Shown here piece by piece: positions 6,063 to 7,556 of a stretch of DNA of 7,556 bases. The notes below the pieces were generated by a model. It was not told the DNA's origin, made no database searches, and was given only the letters and a program-made list of their open reading frames with translations. The position numbers and the translations under genes were made by a program. Every line of letters begins with the position of its first letter. The stretch's first letter is position 1. This DNA comes from an uncultured Oscillospiraceae bacterium. Lineage in GTDB: Bacteria; Bacillota; Clostridia; Oscillospirales; Oscillospiraceae. The stretch spans positions 1 through 7,556 of the forward strand of contig CAJOFI010000045.1 of assembly GCA_905233595.1 (NCBI GenBank), given 5' to 3'.

Positions 6063-7556
6063 ATGAGCATCAACGACCAGAGCATCTGGCAATACCTTCA
6101 GGAGCGAAACGGCGCTGACCCCGCCTATAGCGGCAGAACGGCGGTCATAGACTGTACCCGGGAGTACAGCTACGCGCAGATGTTCCGCGAATGGGAACGC
6201 TACGCCCGGGTGTTCTCCGCGCTCGGGATGACGGAAGAGAACGCCGCCCGCGTCGGCATTGCCGGGACGATCTCGGCCGAGCCGCTCTTTGCCTTCTACG
6301 GGCTCAATATGACGGGCGCGAGCGTCTCCATGCTCTCCTACCCGGATTTTTTGCCGGGCGGACAGTGGAAGCGCATGGTCGAGCGGGAAAAGCTCACGGA
6401 TCTCGTGCTCTCCGACATCATGGTCACGCCCGAGCAGTGGCCGGAGCTGGAGAAGGCGAAGAAAGAGCTGGGTTTGCGAAACGTCCTGCTTCTGCACTCC
6501 CGTCTCGGCGGCCCCTGCACCGGTCCGGCGGAGCTGGTGTATAACGAGCTCAACAATCAGCGGCTGCGCAAATGCCGGGGCGCCGTTTTCATGGACGAGC
6601 TTTTGAAGCGTTACGCTTGCGCGCCTGTAAAGCTCGGCTCGGGCGATCCGGAGCATCTCGCGATCATCACGCATACCTCCGGCACGACCAAGGGGACGCG
6701 CAAGCCGCTTCCCTACACCGAGCGGGCGGTCAACACCGTCGCGACCAATTACGGAACGGGCTTTCACGCCCTGGTTCACACCGACGCCGACAAGCCGTTC
6801 AGATTCGCGCCCAGCTTTGATTTCAGCTCCTTTCTCTGCATGTGCGGCATCATCAACGCGAGCTTTGCCATCGGCGACTGCGTGGTGCTGAGCTTCTTCG
6901 GCTTCCTGCACCCGAAGTTTGTACGCGCGGTGGGGTATTACGGGATCGACGTGCTGTTTACCTCCGGCTTCATGCTCGACAACTGGATGAAGAGAGCCGA
7001 CGCGGAGGACATGGATTTCTCCTCCGTGAAGGCGTTCTCCTGCGGCGGCTCCTATATGCCGCCGGACAAGCTCAGAAAATATACGCAGTTCGCGCACAGC
7101 CACGGGTACAAGGGTCACATTCTCAGAGCCTACGGCATGTCCGAAACGGGCGGCGCCCAGCTCGCGGTGCCGGAAGGCTGCATGGATGACATTCTCGGAT
7201 TTCCGCAGCCCAAGGAGGATTTCGTCGTTCAAGACGAGAACGACGGCGCCTTCTACTTCGCGGACGACGGGGTCAGGACGGGAGTCCTGTACGTCGCGTC
7301 AGACTCTCTGTGCATGAACGAGCTCGACGGCGAGGTGCTGTTCAGCTATACCGAGATCAAGGGGCGGAACTTTCTCTGTACGAACGATCTGGTGCGCGTC
7401 AATCCGAACGGAAGCTTCTCCTACGCGGGCAGGGCGGATCGTTTCTTTGTGAACAACGACGGCCTGCGCTTCAACGCCGGGGCGGTGGAGACCGAGATCG
7501 CAAAGCAGCCCGGCATTGACAAATGCGCCGTGGTGCCGGTTTTTGACAAGCGCATC
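6063..7556 (+). CDS. Second AMP-binding (ANL superfamily) ligase, 3' end outside window
   Basis: An open frame of 498 codons without a stop, paralogous to the gene just upstream. Motifs: TSGTTKGTRKP (205-215), the same altered P-loop; RAYGMSETGG (355-364); TND (440-442); and GRADR (456-460), which keeps the usual Asp. The C-terminal catalytic Lys lies beyond the window, so the domain is incomplete here only because of the edge. Residues 40-57 are almost identical to residues 54-71 of the first ligase, whereas other regions differ considerably. This fits an old duplication and probable change in specificity. The start ATG lies 3 nt after the previous stop (TGATCCATG), with no strong Shine-Dalgarno close by, so translation probably depends on coupling to the upstream gene. 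The substrate is unknown. Whether it also carries a Met-rich tail cannot be seen. Confidence 0.88.
   Translation, partial: MSINDQSIWQYLQERNGADPAYSGRTAVIDCTREYSYAQMFREWERYARVFSALGMTEENAARVGIAGTISAEPLFAFYGLNMTGASVSMLSYPDFLPGGQWKRMVEREKLTDLVLSDIMVTPEQWPELEKAKKELGLRNVLLLHSRLGGPCTGPAELVYNELNNQRLRKCRGAVFMDELLKRYACAPVKLGSGDPEHLAIITHTSGTTKGTRKPLPYTERAVNTVATNYGTGFHALVHTDADKPFRFAPSFDFSSFLCMCGIINASFAIGDCVVLSFFGFLHPKFVRAVGYYGIDVLFTSGFMLDNWMKRADAEDMDFSSVKAFSCGGSYMPPDKLRKYTQFAHSHGYKGHILRAYGMSETGGAQLAVPEGCMDDILGFPQPKEDFVVQDENDGAFYFADDGVRTGVLYVASDSLCMNELDGEVLFSYTEIKGRNFLCTNDLVRVNPNGSFSYAGRADRFFVNNDGLRFNAGAVETEIAKQPGIDKCAVVPVFDKRI

Noticed and set aside
5574..7232. A 552-codon minus-strand open frame spanning the end of the first ligase and most of the second
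   Set aside because: It lies opposite two frames with clear ANL motifs and has the Arg/His/Gly-rich composition of an antisense shadow. It also crosses a real gene boundary.
3669..7556. Non-ribosomal peptide synthetase modules
   Set aside because: There is no condensation domain and no carrier-protein phosphopantetheine site (LGGxS type) after the complete first adenylation domain. The Met-rich tail lacks such a serine motif.

Overview
The window comes from a GC-rich, endospore-forming Firmicute, most likely a member of Clostridia. The signs are a spoIIA locus (SpoIIAA and SpoIIAB), a T-box leader on valS, AGGAGG-type ribosome binding sites and sigma-A-type promoters. I cannot place the genus from sequence alone.

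Layout. The left half reads on the minus strand. Reading in its direction of transcription, there is a strong promoter (3465-3494), a valine-specific T-box leader (about 3211-3458) and valS (569-3187), ending at an intrinsic terminator (495-535). Directly beyond it come spoIIAA (154-477) and the 5' end of spoIIAB (1-157), joined by an ATGA overlap. The right half reads on the plus strand from a divergent promoter (3567-3595). It holds two paralogous adenylate-forming (ANL superfamily, AMP-binding) enzymes, at 3669-6059 and 6063-7556; the second runs off the window. They are separated by 3 nt, so they form an operon.

The left half is housekeeping plus sporulation. ValRS is controlled by uncharged tRNA-Val through the T-box. 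SpoIIAA and SpoIIAB form the partner-switching module that controls sigma-F in the forespore.

The right half is the unusual part. Both ligases carry the same altered nucleotide-binding loop (TSGTTxGxxKP) and a TND in place of TGD. The first also carries a C-terminal, methionine-rich, probably helical segment of about 150 residues, reached through a hydrophilic linker. The A-rich DNA encoding that linker contains an excellent Shine-Dalgarno and an in-frame ATG. The segment may therefore also, or only, be made as a separate small protein. The operon's substrate and product cannot be read from this window.
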